A stretch of DNA of 64,000 nucleotides from contig CAZWFQ010000003.1 of NCBI GenBank assembly GCA_964633225.1, positions 38,618 to 102,617 of the forward strand, written 5' to 3'. Below are positions 17,658 through 26,487 of this stretch, piece by piece. This DNA comes from JAKQIM01 sp964633225 (GTDB taxonomy: Bacteria > Chloroflexota > Anaerolineae > Anaerolineales > UBA4823). The notes under the pieces are model-generated. The model was not told the origin of the DNA. It was given only the letters and a program-made list of their open reading frames with translations, and ran no database searches. Position numbers and translations under genes: made by a program. Numbering within the stretch: the stretch's first letter is position 1; the number at the start of each line of letters is the position of its first letter.

Positions 17658-18731
17658 TCACTCCTTCTTACCAATCAAAAAGTAGGCCATCATATCGGGC
17701 TTGTTGGTCACCGGGATCAAGCTGCGCGCCTCAAACAAGTACTTGTCTTGCAGCCGCTCCTTCGTCACCGCTGAAACCTGGATCCGTCCTGGTACACCGT
17801 TCGCTTCCATGCTTTCAGCCACGCGCATTGTATCTCCCCACAGGTCATAAATGAACTTCTTGCGCCCCACCACCCCTGCCACAACAGGCCCAGTGTGGAT
17901 CCCAATGCGAATGCGCACCGGGCGGCCCTGGCTTGTCTCGAGTGCGGTATCTGCCATGCTGCCAATGGCCTGCTGCATATCCAAGGCCATCGCGGCCACT
18001 GCCTCGGCATGGTCTGGCCTGGGGGTTGGCAAGCCGCCGGCGATCAGGTAATTATCACCGATCGTTTTGATCTTTTCCAGGCCGTACTTGGCTGCCAATT
18101 CATCGAAACAAGAGAAGACCCCATTCAGCATCATGATCAGGTTGCCTGGGGTCATGTTCTCAGCCATGCGCGTGAAGCCAACAATATCTGCAAACAGCAC
18201 GGTTACATCTGCAAAGCTATCCGCAATCACCAATTCGCCGCGCTTGAGTTTTTCGGCCACCGGCTGCGGCAGGATGTTCAACAACAGGTGCTCGGCTTTA
18301 TCACGCTCTTCTTGCAAGGTAGCCAGGTAAGCTTGCTCCTGGTCACGCAGGCGCTTTTTTTCCAGGCAGGCATCGATACGCGCGCTTAGCAGCACCGGAT
18401 TAAAAGGCTTGGGCAGGTAATCTTCTGCACCCATCTCAATGCAGCGCACAATGCTTTCCAGTTCATCCAAAGCCGAGATCACAATCACTGGCAAAGAACG
18501 CAAAGCCGGTTCTTGCTTCATGGCATCCAATACCTGGTAGCCATCCATTTCTGGCATCAAAATATCCAACAACACCAGGTCAAAGGCCTGGGAACGCATC
18601 TTTTCAATGGCTTGCAAACCGTTCTCAGCCAGGTCAACCTTATGCCCTTGCTGCTGTAAGCTGAACTCCAGCTTCATGCGGTTCAGGCGGTTGTCATCCA
18701 CCACAAGGATCGTCCCGGGCCGCTTATCCAC
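17658..18731 (-). CDS. Response regulator with class III nucleotide cyclase output
   Basis: The 357-residue protein has an N-terminal receiver (DD near 12-13, phosphoacceptor Asp in LLDILMPEMDG, Lys in LPKPF), a short coiled linker and a class III cyclase domain. Both metal Asps are present (LFADIVGFT and KTIGD), and KTIGD plus YDLWGD suggest ATP as substrate. However the transition-state Asn and Arg are replaced: the motif reads TMRVAESM where TVNxAxRM is expected. The GTG start follows the TGA of the hybrid kinase gene with no gap and has GAGG 6 nt upstream. The kinase is the obvious partner. Confidence 0.87.
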   Translation of the reverse strand: MDKRPGTILVVDDNRLNRMKLEFSLQQQGHKVDLAENGLQAIEKMRSQAFDLVLLDILMPEMDGYQVLDAMKQEPALRSLPVIVISALDELESIVRCIEMGAEDYLPKPFNPVLLSARIDACLEKKRLRDQEQAYLATLQEERDKAEHLLLNILPQPVAEKLKRGELVIADSFADVTVLFADIVGFTRMAENMTPGNLIMMLNGVFSCFDELAAKYGLEKIKTIGDNYLIAGGLPTPRPDHAEAVAAMALDMQQAIGSMADTALETSQGRPVRIRIGIHTGPVVAGVVGRKKFIYDLWGDTMRVAESMEANGVPGRIQVSAVTKERLQDKYLFEARSLIPVTNKPDMMAYFLIGKKE

Positions 18732-21700
18732 TCACTGCCTCAACGCATCCGCCAGCATCCTGGCAACCTCTTGATACTGAATGCCAACCTGATCCAGCAG
18801 ATCGGCGGCACCATCCAGGCGACTTTCCTTGCCCATGTATTCCAGTTCGCGGCAAAGCCGGGTGAGCTTGTGCGCCCCAAACTGGGCACTGTTTGCCTTG
18901 AGGCTGTGGGCGGCAAGCCGCAGCGCGGCGACATCGCCTTGTTCGATCGCCTGGCGCATCGCTTCCAACTGGTGCGGCCCATCCTCCAGCAAAGTGGCGA
19001 TCAGATCTTTGACAAACCCGCTGTCACCCCCAGCCATACCCCAGATCTGGGTAAGATCCAATATCTGCGAAGCATCAGCTTGAGGCGCCGCCGGGGCTGG
19101 CTGGCCAGGCGCATTTGATTGCAAAGCAACCTCTACCAACCCATCTTTGCGAGATGCAAGATTGGCTGCCAGACGGCAATTTTTTAGCGCATAGATCAAC
19201 TCATCCACCTGGATCGGCTTGGCCAGGTAATCATCCATGCCAGCCGCCAGGCAGGCCGAGCGGTCTTCGCGCATGGCATTGGCGGTCATGGCAATCACCC
19301 GTGGGCGGCGCTCGGCTGGCAAATCCTGATGGATGCGCCGGGAGGCTTCCAGGCCATCCATTTCGGGCATTTGCACATCCATCAGCACCACATCGTAATC
19401 CTGGCGCTGCAGAGCATCCAAAACCTCCAGGCCATTACCTGCCACGTCTGCCCGGTATCCCATCCGTTCCAGCATCCTTAAAGCCAGCTTCTGGTTAACC
19501 GCGTTATCCTCCGCCAGCAAGATGCGCAACGGATTGCGGGAGCCCATTTCGGGGTCAAAGTGCATGCCATCTGGCGAAGCCAATTCGGGGGCACTGCCAA
19601 CTGCAAAAATATCGACCAAAATGTTATATAACTGCGAAGCTTTAATAGGCTTAGTGAGGTAAACCGTAAAGGCATCATTTTCATCACCTGCATCGTGCGG
19701 CCCCACCGAGCTGAGCATCACCATGGGGATGACACCTGCCCCGCGCAGGTGCTTGATCTCCGCGGCCAGGGTCAAGCCATCCATTTCGGGCATCTGCACA
19801 TCCAGGATGGCAATATCAAACTGCTGCCCCTGGCGGATCCATTCCAAAGCCTCCAAAGGCGAAGCCGTTACCGCCGGCAGCATCCCCCAAGACTGTGACT
19901 GAAGGGTCAGAATACGGCGGTTGGTGGCATTATCATCCACAATCAAAGCCCGCCGCCCGTGTAAATCGGGCTGAACGCGCTCGAGATATGCCGGGGTGGG
20001 GATTGGAGCAGGCTGTGCCTTGATGGTGAAGTGGAACGTGCTGCCTTTGCCCAGTTCACTCTCCACCCACATCGTGCCACCCATCAGCTCTGCTAAGCGT
20101 TTGCTGATTGCCAGCCCCAGGCCGGTGCCGCCATAACGGCGGGTAGTTGAAGAATCGACCTGAGTAAAGGATTGGAATAGATGATCAACCCGGTCAGAGG
20201 GAATGCCAATCCCTGTATCATGCACAGAAAAATGGAGCATGAACGCACCCTCACAAGGATCGCTTCCTTCTGCCACGGCCCCCACGCTGCCTGCTGGTGC
20301 CAGGGCTGGCCCCATACATTGAACATTGACCACCACCTCACCCAGCTCGGTGAACTTCACCGCATTGCTCAAAAGGTTGACCAAGATCTGGCGTAAGCGG
20401 GTCACATCCCCGTAAATAGCAGCCGGAACTTTTTCATCCAGCAAATAAGCGATATCCAGTGACTTCTCAGATGCCCGGGTAGCTAACAGATCGAGGGCAC
20501 TTTCAATGCAGTCTCGCAGGTTCAATGCCTGGCGTTCCAGCTCCATCCGCCCGGCCTCAATCTTCGAAAAATCCAGGATATCGTTAATGATGGTCAATAA
20601 CGCATCCCCGCTCTGGCGGATCGTCTCAGTGAATTCAAGCTGCTCAGCGGTCAGGTTGGTATCCAGCAGCAGGCTGGTCATACCAATCACTGCGTTCATG
20701 GGGGTGCGGATCTCATGGCTCATCGTCGCCAGGAAGACACTCTTGGCCTGGTTAGCGGCCTCTGCCGCATCTTTGGCCTGCTGCATAGCTTCAAACAAGC
20801 GGGCATTTTCAATCGCCCCGCTGATCTGCCCGGTAATGGTCTCTGCCAGCTTCACTTCTTCGTCTGAGAAAGAGACTGCCTTCTCATCCCGGTCCACACC
20901 AATCGTGCCAAAGACTTCACCCCGCGCCACCATGGGGATGATCATCAACGAGCGCGATCGGCGCTCGCTTAACAGGCCATGGATCTTTTCTGTCAGGGGG
21001 CTGGTTTGCGCATTTGCGATGTTGATTGGCTGCATGGTCTGGATGACACGCATGGATGACAAATTGCCGTCCAAAGGGATGAAAGTGCCCAAATCTGTCT
21101 GCGCATTTGGATCGCGCTGCTGATCAACCACCAACACCAACCCATTACGCTGCACATCTAGCAGGGCGATGCCGCAACTGTGCCCATTAAAAATCTGAAG
21201 CATTTCCCGGGCTACGCTGTCTAGAGCCGTACGCGCATCCCTGGCAGCGGTCACCAACCCCATGATGCGGTTCAAGACAGCCAGTTCTTGAATGCGCTTT
21301 TCCAACTGTGCGGTGCGTTGTTCGACTTTTTCTTCCAGGTTTTGGTTGTACTCTTCTAGCCGCGCCTTGGCCTGCTCCAGGTCTGACATGGCCTTGTGCT
21401 TGGCTTCAAGGTTGGAGGCCTGAAAACGTAACAAGAACACCAACAACAAGCACACCACCACCACAATCATGGCGGTTGGCACCACCTCGGTCAACAAGCT
21501 GGTCAGATCGGTGGGATTTTGGGTATAGATCAACCACTGATCCAGTTTTCGGGCCTGGGCCAGGTAGGTGAAACCTGCCAGGGTGAGCAGGCTAAGCAGG
21601 GTCATCACCAACCCCGAGCGCACACTGACCAATACCAGCGCCACAATCGGCAGCAAAACCAGGTACTCTCGCCCCGCGCCAGGCAGCCCGCCTCGCACCA

Positions 21701-21989
21701 GGGCAACCGCCCCCACCACATACAAAAGCACCAGGATAACCCAGCCCTTTACCTGGGCAGGCACCTGCCTGAGGTAGGTAATGGCAATCAAAATCACGTA
21801 CAACAGGACATAAAGCAGCATTGCCGGTCGCTGGGCAGGATCTTGCCAACCCCCAGCAATTGCTACCACCAAGATCGGCAGCCCCACAACCGTCATCACC
21901 ATCAACACCACACGCAAGACGCGAGCACGCCACTCGTTCAACAACGAGTCAATTTGACGGCTTCTGACGTGGGGGATTTTGATCTTCAT
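18732..21989 (-). CDS. Hybrid histidine kinase with GAF, two receivers and HPt
   Basis: The 1085-residue protein has about six membrane helices (25-190), a coiled coil (200-240), a GAF domain (245-400), the HisKA box with MSHEIRTP near 424-431, a HATPase domain (DTGIGIP, GGTGLGLAIS), two receiver domains each with DVQMPEMDG, and a C-terminal HPt domain with the phospho-histidine in AAHSLKANSAQFG. It can run a complete internal phosphorelay. Its output is probably the receiver-cyclase encoded directly after it. It is a close paralogue, from HisKA to HPt, of the kinase at 42757. The ribosome site before the ATG is weak. Confidence 0.92.
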   Translation of the reverse strand: MKIKIPHVRSRQIDSLLNEWRARVLRVVLMVMTVVGLPILVVAIAGGWQDPAQRPAMLLYVLLYVILIAITYLRQVPAQVKGWVILVLLYVVGAVALVRGGLPGAGREYLVLLPIVALVLVSVRSGLVMTLLSLLTLAGFTYLAQARKLDQWLIYTQNPTDLTSLLTEVVPTAMIVVVVCLLLVFLLRFQASNLEAKHKAMSDLEQAKARLEEYNQNLEEKVEQRTAQLEKRIQELAVLNRIMGLVTAARDARTALDSVAREMLQIFNGHSCGIALLDVQRNGLVLVVDQQRDPNAQTDLGTFIPLDGNLSSMRVIQTMQPINIANAQTSPLTEKIHGLLSERRSRSLMIIPMVARGEVFGTIGVDRDEKAVSFSDEEVKLAETITGQISGAIENARLFEAMQQAKDAAEAANQAKSVFLATMSHEIRTPMNAVIGMTSLLLDTNLTAEQLEFTETIRQSGDALLTIINDILDFSKIEAGRMELERQALNLRDCIESALDLLATRASEKSLDIAYLLDEKVPAAIYGDVTRLRQILVNLLSNAVKFTELGEVVVNVQCMGPALAPAGSVGAVAEGSDPCEGAFMLHFSVHDTGIGIPSDRVDHLFQSFTQVDSSTTRRYGGTGLGLAISKRLAELMGGTMWVESELGKGSTFHFTIKAQPAPIPTPAYLERVQPDLHGRRALIVDDNATNRRILTLQSQSWGMLPAVTASPLEALEWIRQGQQFDIAILDVQMPEMDGLTLAAEIKHLRGAGVIPMVMLSSVGPHDAGDENDAFTVYLTKPIKASQLYNILVDIFAVGSAPELASPDGMHFDPEMGSRNPLRILLAEDNAVNQKLALRMLERMGYRADVAGNGLEVLDALQRQDYDVVLMDVQMPEMDGLEASRRIHQDLPAERRPRVIAMTANAMREDRSACLAAGMDDYLAKPIQVDELIYALKNCRLAANLASRKDGLVEVALQSNAPGQPAPAAPQADASQILDLTQIWGMAGGDSGFVKDLIATLLEDGPHQLEAMRQAIEQGDVAALRLAAHSLKANSAQFGAHKLTRLCRELEYMGKESRLDGAADLLDQVGIQYQEVARMLADALRQ

Positions 21990-22027
21990 GCTAAGACATT
22001 TGTTAGCCAGGCATCCCGAGAAAAAGG

Positions 22028-22519
22028 TTATTCAAGCTCTTGATCCTCTTCAGGGTAAACTTTCCAACCCAAAGCTTCCAGGTCAGCCTGCGTCATCCCT
22101 TCTGAGGGCACGTTCACAAGCAGTGCCTCTGCTTCTGCCAGCAACTGCCCATCCGCAGAATAAATGGCGCTGGTGGCAGTGGCGACACGGCCCTTATCTT
22201 TGCCGGCCCGCCCTACCACGCGCAGGGGCTGCCCAATGGGCACATTCTTGCGATAACGCACATCCAGGCGGGCGGTGTACATGAACCGTGGTTCGCCTTC
22301 GACAGGGTCTTTGGTGTAAACCCGACCCGCCGCTTCATCCAACATAGACGCCACAATCCCACCATGCACAACCCCCGGATAGCTCTGGAAATGCTCCGGG
22401 ACGGTATATTCCACCAGCACCTCGCCAGGGGCGGTTTGATAGAATTTCAATTTCAAGCCATGCGGGTTTTCGAGACCGCAGATAAAACAATGTCGAGAAT
22501 TGGGCTGGCGGTTGCGCAA
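22028..22519 (-). CDS. PaaI-like hotdog thioesterase
   Basis: The 163-residue protein has the hotdog-fold signature PGVVHGGIVASMLDEAAGR, preceded by the CFICGLENPHGL opening typical of a PaaI/YbgC-like subgroup. These enzymes hydrolyse acyl-CoA thioesters; the acyl group is unknown. The start is TTG at 22519: no ATG or GTG fits, and GAGGAG stands 7 nt upstream with a TATAAT box at 22553-22558. It is the first gene of the long run and lies 38 nt before the kinase gene. Confidence 0.8.
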   Translation of the reverse strand: MRNRQPNSRHCFICGLENPHGLKLKFYQTAPGEVLVEYTVPEHFQSYPGVVHGGIVASMLDEAAGRVYTKDPVEGEPRFMYTARLDVRYRKNVPIGQPLRVVGRAGKDKGRVATATSAIYSADGQLLAEAEALLVNVPSEGMTQADLEALGWKVYPEEDQELE

Positions 22520-22552
22520 TGTAGTTCTCCTCAGTGAAAGATCAACTGGTTA

Positions 22553-22558
22553 ATTATA
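22553..22558 (-). promoter_or_regulatory. -10 box upstream of the thioesterase gene
   Basis: TATAAT on the minus strand, about 34 nt before the TTG start. No clear -35 is present. It follows the terminator of the upstream operon, so it may drive the 22.5-4.2 kb run. Confidence 0.5.
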
Positions 22559-22606
22559 CCCTCTGCCATTGCCCCAAGGATCCTGACGACAGACACAATC
22601 CTTAAA

Positions 22607-22625
22607 GGGGGGGCAATGCCCCCCC
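22607..22625 (-). terminator. GC-rich hairpin ending the F420 operon
   Basis: Arms 22607-22614 (GGGGGGGC) and 22618-22625 pair perfectly with an AAT loop. On the minus strand the stem is followed by TTTAAGGATTG, a short T-run. It lies 24 nt after the stop of the LLM oxidoreductase gene and separates the two minus-strand operons. Confidence 0.7.
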
Positions 22626-22648
22626 CATAAATGCTAGATTAATCTTAC

Positions 22649-23647
22649 TCAGGCCTGTGCAAAGGTATCGATCAACAGGCGCACATTTCCACCAGCCGGA
22701 TACAAAATGGGGCAGGTGCAGCCTTGCTTCCGATATTCAGCAACTTTGGCACGCGCTTCATCGGGCGTTCCCGAAGCCGTGATGCGGTAGATCAGATCTT
22801 CGGGCACCAGGTGCTTGGCCTTGTTGATCTGCTCTTTGGTAGCCGGCCATCCGAGGATTGATTGGATCTGGGCCACCACATCTTGCGAAACACCCGAAGC
22901 CTTGGCAATGTGCGGCTGCTGGGCCAGGTATTGGCACAACAACATACGGGTATAGTCGATCGCCTTATCGTGGTCATGATCCACTGAGCACACCACCAAT
23001 TGTGGGCGATCCAGGTCATCCAGTGTACGCCCGGCTTTGCGGGCCCCTTTATCCAAGAGCTCCAAAGCCCTCACGTTATATTCTGGGGGCACGCAGTAAT
23101 TCAGCACGGCGCCATCAGAGATTTCACCGGTTAGTTCCATCATCTGATCGCCCGTTGCACCAATCATGATCGACACCTGGCGTGGAGAGCGGCGGCCATG
23201 CACCACATCCAGTTCAATCCCATCCACGTGGTGGAATTCGCCGTGGAAGGTGACACGTTCCATGTTCAACAAACGGCGCAAGACCTCCACCGTCTCACGC
23301 ATTGCCACCAACGGCTTGCGGCGTTCGATACCCACATTGCGTGCCAATGGGTCCCACCAGGCTCCGATGCCGCAGATCACGCGCCCCGGGGCCAGGTCAT
23401 CCAATGTCAAAAAAGTTGCCGCCAGCAGGCCAATATTGCGCGTCCAGTTATTGATCACGCCCGAGCCGATCTTCAGACGCTCGGTCACCGCGGCATAGGC
23501 TGCCATCGGCACGATCGCATCCCGCACCAGGCGCGATTCGGCCTGCCAAACCGCTTCGAAACCCCGTTGTTCAGCATAGCGCACGTAATCCAACCCGTCT
23601 CGCAGATCATGAGCATCTTGCAAATACAAAGCTACTCGTTCGGTCAT
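22649..23647 (-). CDS. F420-type LLM-class oxidoreductase
   Basis: The 332-residue protein starts MTERVALYLQDAHDLRDGLDY and has the luciferase-like TIM-barrel pattern with GFEAVWQAESR, LKIGSGVINNWTRN and CGIGAWWDPLARNVG. Members of this branch (Mer-like and related) use reduced F420 or, less often, FMN. The genes just upstream make F420, which supports F420 as cofactor here. The substrate is unknown. The ATG at 23647 with GGAGG 5 nt upstream is preferred to an extended start 48 nt earlier. It is the last gene of the run, followed by a hairpin. Confidence 0.87.
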   Translation of the reverse strand: MTERVALYLQDAHDLRDGLDYVRYAEQRGFEAVWQAESRLVRDAIVPMAAYAAVTERLKIGSGVINNWTRNIGLLAATFLTLDDLAPGRVICGIGAWWDPLARNVGIERRKPLVAMRETVEVLRRLLNMERVTFHGEFHHVDGIELDVVHGRRSPRQVSIMIGATGDQMMELTGEISDGAVLNYCVPPEYNVRALELLDKGARKAGRTLDDLDRPQLVVCSVDHDHDKAIDYTRMLLCQYLAQQPHIAKASGVSQDVVAQIQSILGWPATKEQINKAKHLVPEDLIYRITASGTPDEARAKVAEYRKQGCTCPILYPAGGNVRLLIDTFAQA

Positions 23648-23736
23648 GTCATCCTCCTGATTAAAATGGTCGAAATTTTTGTCTTTACTGATCATGCATC
23701 GATCACGAAACCGAAGTTCAGCCCATCACGCAGAGA

Positions 23737-24348
23737 TCAGTTGCTCACTGGCTCCATCGCCTGGTTGACCAGCTCAAGATCTTCTGGCGTGTCCAAATCC
23801 AGGGCCAGGGAGGGTGAATCAAAGATTTGCAGGCGAGCGCCCGCCCGCTGTGCCGCCTGGCAGTGGCGGGCAAATGAATCGGGGCCGAATTCATAAGGAA
23901 AGAGCCCCGGGGGTGAGAGCAGCAGCGCATTGGTGCCTACCCGGTGCCGGTCAGGAGCGATCACCACCACGGGGGGCTTTTTGGCCCTACTGATCATCGT
24001 AGATACGTCGTCAACCGTCATCAACGGGATGTCTGCCGGTAGGATCAGAACCCCACCTGGCGCATATTTGCGTGCAAAGGCAGTTGCCCGTTCCAGAGCG
24101 GTGTTCAGCTCTGGAGCGCCATGCTCCAGGATAGTATGTGCTTTATGGTCGCGCGCCACGGTCAACGCCCGCGGGTCGCGGCTGATCACCAACACACGCT
24201 CAAGCTTGGGCACCTGAGATAGCACATCCAACGTATTCTCCAACATACATTGATTAAGCGCCGCACGCTCATCTTCGCTCAACACATCTGCCAAACGGGA
24301 TTTTCCCCGCTGCAAAGGCTTAACCGGTACGATTGCCCATAATGTCAT
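23737..24348 (-). CDS. cofC: 2-phospho-L-lactate guanylyltransferase (F420 synthesis)
   Basis: The 203-residue protein has the CofC/FbiD nucleotidyltransferase pattern: the N-terminal WAIVPVKPLQRGKSRLA loop that binds GTP and GVLILPADIPLMT with the metal-binding Asp. It joins GTP to 2-phospholactate, or to phosphoenolpyruvate in some bacteria, to give the activated precursor and pyrophosphate; which acid is used cannot be told. It starts 4 nt after the stop of cofD, so the two proteins that hand over the unstable intermediate are made together. Confidence 0.9.
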   Translation of the reverse strand: MTLWAIVPVKPLQRGKSRLADVLSEDERAALNQCMLENTLDVLSQVPKLERVLVISRDPRALTVARDHKAHTILEHGAPELNTALERATAFARKYAPGGVLILPADIPLMTVDDVSTMISRAKKPPVVVIAPDRHRVGTNALLLSPPGLFPYEFGPDSFARHCQAAQRAGARLQIFDSPSLALDLDTPEDLELVNQAMEPVSN

Positions 24349-24352
24349 CTGA

Positions 24353-25312
24353 TCATTTGCCCTTAGCCGGCCCAGCGTTTTCCACCAGGCCCTGGCAGAA
24401 TTGTATCACTTCACCAGCTAAACGTTTCCGATCATCCGGAACTACCATCAATGTATCTGTGACACAGGTTTGCACACCCACATCCTCGATCGAATCAGCC
24501 AGGCTTTCGTCCAGGCTGTCTAAGACAAAGCCCGTCAGCAGCCGGTTGTAGTGCATGGCAACCGCCAGAGCTGAGGGAGCAATGCCCAGCTCAGCATACA
24601 TTTTTGCTGCCGGACCTTTAACCGTCTGCCCGCCAATGATCGGTGAGACCGCCACCACCGGGCGCTCACCAACCGCCTGGCGCATCCCCGGCACCGCCAG
24701 GATGGGATCAATGCTGACCCACGGATTTGAAGGGCAGAAGACCACCACATCCGCCCTTGCCAATGCCTCCAACGCACCAGGGGCCGGGTGGGCTGCTTGC
24801 ACATTCTCGAAGCGAAAACCGGTCACTTGAGGCTGGCACTGCCGGTGAACAAAATACTCCTGGAAGGCCAACTCCCCCGCACTGGTAAGCACAAGCGTGG
24901 GAACAGGCTGGTCGCTCATCGGCAGAACCGGATGGGTTACACCCATCGCCCGGCAAAAATCAGCTGTCACCTGGCTAAGGCTCTGCCCGGCGCTCAGCCT
25001 GTGGGTGCGCTCCAGGTGCAGCCCCAGGTCCCGGTCGCCCAGGCGAAACCAATCTGGCCCACCCAAGGCTTTCAAACTCTCCAGGGCATTCCAGCTCTCT
25101 TCCTGCCGCCCCCAGCCGCTAGCCGTGTTGGCAAGCCCAGCCAGGGTATAACAGACGGTATCCAGGTCAGGGCAAATCTTCAGGCCCAGGTGCTCAAAAT
25201 CATCCCCGGTATTGACGATAACCGTCAGGTTTTCGGGCGGCAGAAGCTGAGCCAGGCCATCCACCAACTTGGCCCCGCCCACGCCCCCCGCCAATGCCAC
25301 AACATGGATCAA
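24353..25312 (-). CDS. cofD: 2-phospho-L-lactate transferase (F420-0 synthesis)
   Basis: The 319-residue protein shows the CofD fold from its first residues (VVALAGGVGGAKLVDGLA), then VIVNTGDDFEHLGLKICPD and VVFCPSNPWVSIDPIL, which bind the Fo ring and the nucleotide. It transfers the phospholactyl (or phosphoenolpyruvyl) group from the GDP-linked donor to Fo, releasing GMP. Length and motifs are normal. The Fo synthase genes (cofG/cofH or fbiC) are not in this window. Confidence 0.93.
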   Translation of the reverse strand: MIHVVALAGGVGGAKLVDGLAQLLPPENLTVIVNTGDDFEHLGLKICPDLDTVCYTLAGLANTASGWGRQEESWNALESLKALGGPDWFRLGDRDLGLHLERTHRLSAGQSLSQVTADFCRAMGVTHPVLPMSDQPVPTLVLTSAGELAFQEYFVHRQCQPQVTGFRFENVQAAHPAPGALEALARADVVVFCPSNPWVSIDPILAVPGMRQAVGERPVVAVSPIIGGQTVKGPAAKMYAELGIAPSALAVAMHYNRLLTGFVLDSLDESLADSIEDVGVQTCVTDTLMVVPDDRKRLAGEVIQFCQGLVENAGPAKGK

Positions 25313-25322
25313 CGTATCACCT

Positions 25323-25685
25323 TCACTCTCCCCCGCGCCGCACCAACATACCGCGCAGGCTCCCTTTGTTCATGAATTCCAATACTTGGTCAATATCCGC
25401 ATCGTCACAGCCCAACAGAACCTTGATCTCTGCATCGCGTTTGTGCAGGTCTACCGAGCACAACACCCCCACCAGTGCCCGGCCTGGCAAAGAACCCACC
25501 CACACATCCACCCCGCCGCCATCTACAGTGGTGGTGGGGTGCAAATATCCATAATCCAGCGGGTAAATCATCCCAGGATAACGCGGGTGCGCTGACCCTT
25601 TGGGGCGATCGATCACCACCTGGCTGGTGGCAACCAGACGCTCAAGGTGCGACCAGAATTCAGATGATTGTGGGCTGAGATCCAT
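25323..25685 (-). CDS. Short family I pyrophosphatase-like protein
   Basis: The 120-residue protein matches the core of family I inorganic pyrophosphatases: VVIDRPKG, YPLDYGYL and TVDGGGVDVWVG. It is much shorter than usual (about 175), lacks most of the region with Lys29, Glu31 and Arg43 of the E. coli enzyme, and has Gly in place of the second Asp of the DGDPVD motif. Activity is therefore uncertain. Its ATG overlaps the stop of cofE by one base and cofD starts 10 nt after it. Because CofC releases PPi, a role in pulling that step, or in binding a phospho-intermediate, would make sense but is inference. Confidence 0.75.
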   Translation of the reverse strand: MDLSPQSSEFWSHLERLVATSQVVIDRPKGSAHPRYPGMIYPLDYGYLHPTTTVDGGGVDVWVGSLPGRALVGVLCSVDLHKRDAEIKVLLGCDDADIDQVLEFMNKGSLRGMLVRRGGE

Positions 25686-26467
25686 TAGCGGAACATATCC
25701 TGTTCTTTGGGGCGCAATAATTCTGCCAGGCGGCCATCGCGCAGGGGATATGGGAAGCCGCGCACATGCACCACGGGCGTACCCTCAGCCGCCTGGCCCA
25801 TTACCAAAGACGCAGCGGCAGCCAGTTCATCCGCCGCTCCAATCAGGGTGATCTTCAAGGTGTAACCAAACAAATCCGATTGGCCGCGCAGATCCACCAG
25901 GCCCGGCAGGCCTGCCAGGCCAATGGCCACACCCACCACGCCCAGGCGCCAGGCCCGCCCATGCGAGTCGATGATCAGCACCCCCAGGCCTGCCCCGCTG
26001 GCAGACTCAAGCCGCTCTCGCAGGGCTTGGGCTGAGGCATCGGGATCCTCAGGCAGCAGCAGCACCCATTCCTCACCCTGGCTGCCTGCCGCCAGGGTGC
26101 CGTTGCCAGCGACATTGGAATGATCGATCCCCGCGCTGGCGCACACAAACCCCAGGCGGTGCTCCACAATGATCGACCCTGGGCGGCTGCGCAGCACTGC
26201 CTGGCTCTCGCGCAAGATCAATTCCACCACGCGGGCATCCTTTTCGGCACGCTGGGCCAGTTCCACTGCCTGTGGCGAGGGGCTGATGGTTGCCAGGTTT
26301 ACCCAGCGACCTTCTGCTTTTGAGACCACCTTCTGAGCCACCACCAGGATATCCCCATCCACCAGGCTCAAGCCGGCTTGCTCCAGTGCAGTCAAGATCA
26401 GTGCAGCCAGGTCATCGCCGCTTTGCACTATCGGCAGGCCCGGTAAAGGGGTCAATGTCATCGACAT
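25685..26467 (-). CDS. cofE: F420-0:gamma-glutamyl ligase
   Basis: The 260-residue protein has the CofE pattern: PLPGLPIVQSGDDLAALI, DGDILVVAQKVVSKAEGR, and the later SAGIDHSNVAG and IDSHGRAWRLGVVGVAIG segments that hold the GTP and metal sites. It adds the first glutamates to F420-0. It is a stand-alone CofE without the FMN-binding C-terminal half of mycobacterial FbiB. The ATG at 26467 is used; GTG at 26476 and ATG at 26461 are also in frame. It follows npdG by 20 nt. Confidence 0.92.
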   Translation of the reverse strand: MSMTLTPLPGLPIVQSGDDLAALILTALEQAGLSLVDGDILVVAQKVVSKAEGRWVNLATISPSPQAVELAQRAEKDARVVELILRESQAVLRSRPGSIIVEHRLGFVCASAGIDHSNVAGNGTLAAGSQGEEWVLLLPEDPDASAQALRERLESASGAGLGVLIIDSHGRAWRLGVVGVAIGLAGLPGLVDLRGQSDLFGYTLKITLIGAADELAAAASLVMGQAAEGTPVVHVRGFPYPLRDGRLAELLRPKEQDMFR

Positions 26468-26487
26468 AGGCGGCACACCCGCTTGTT

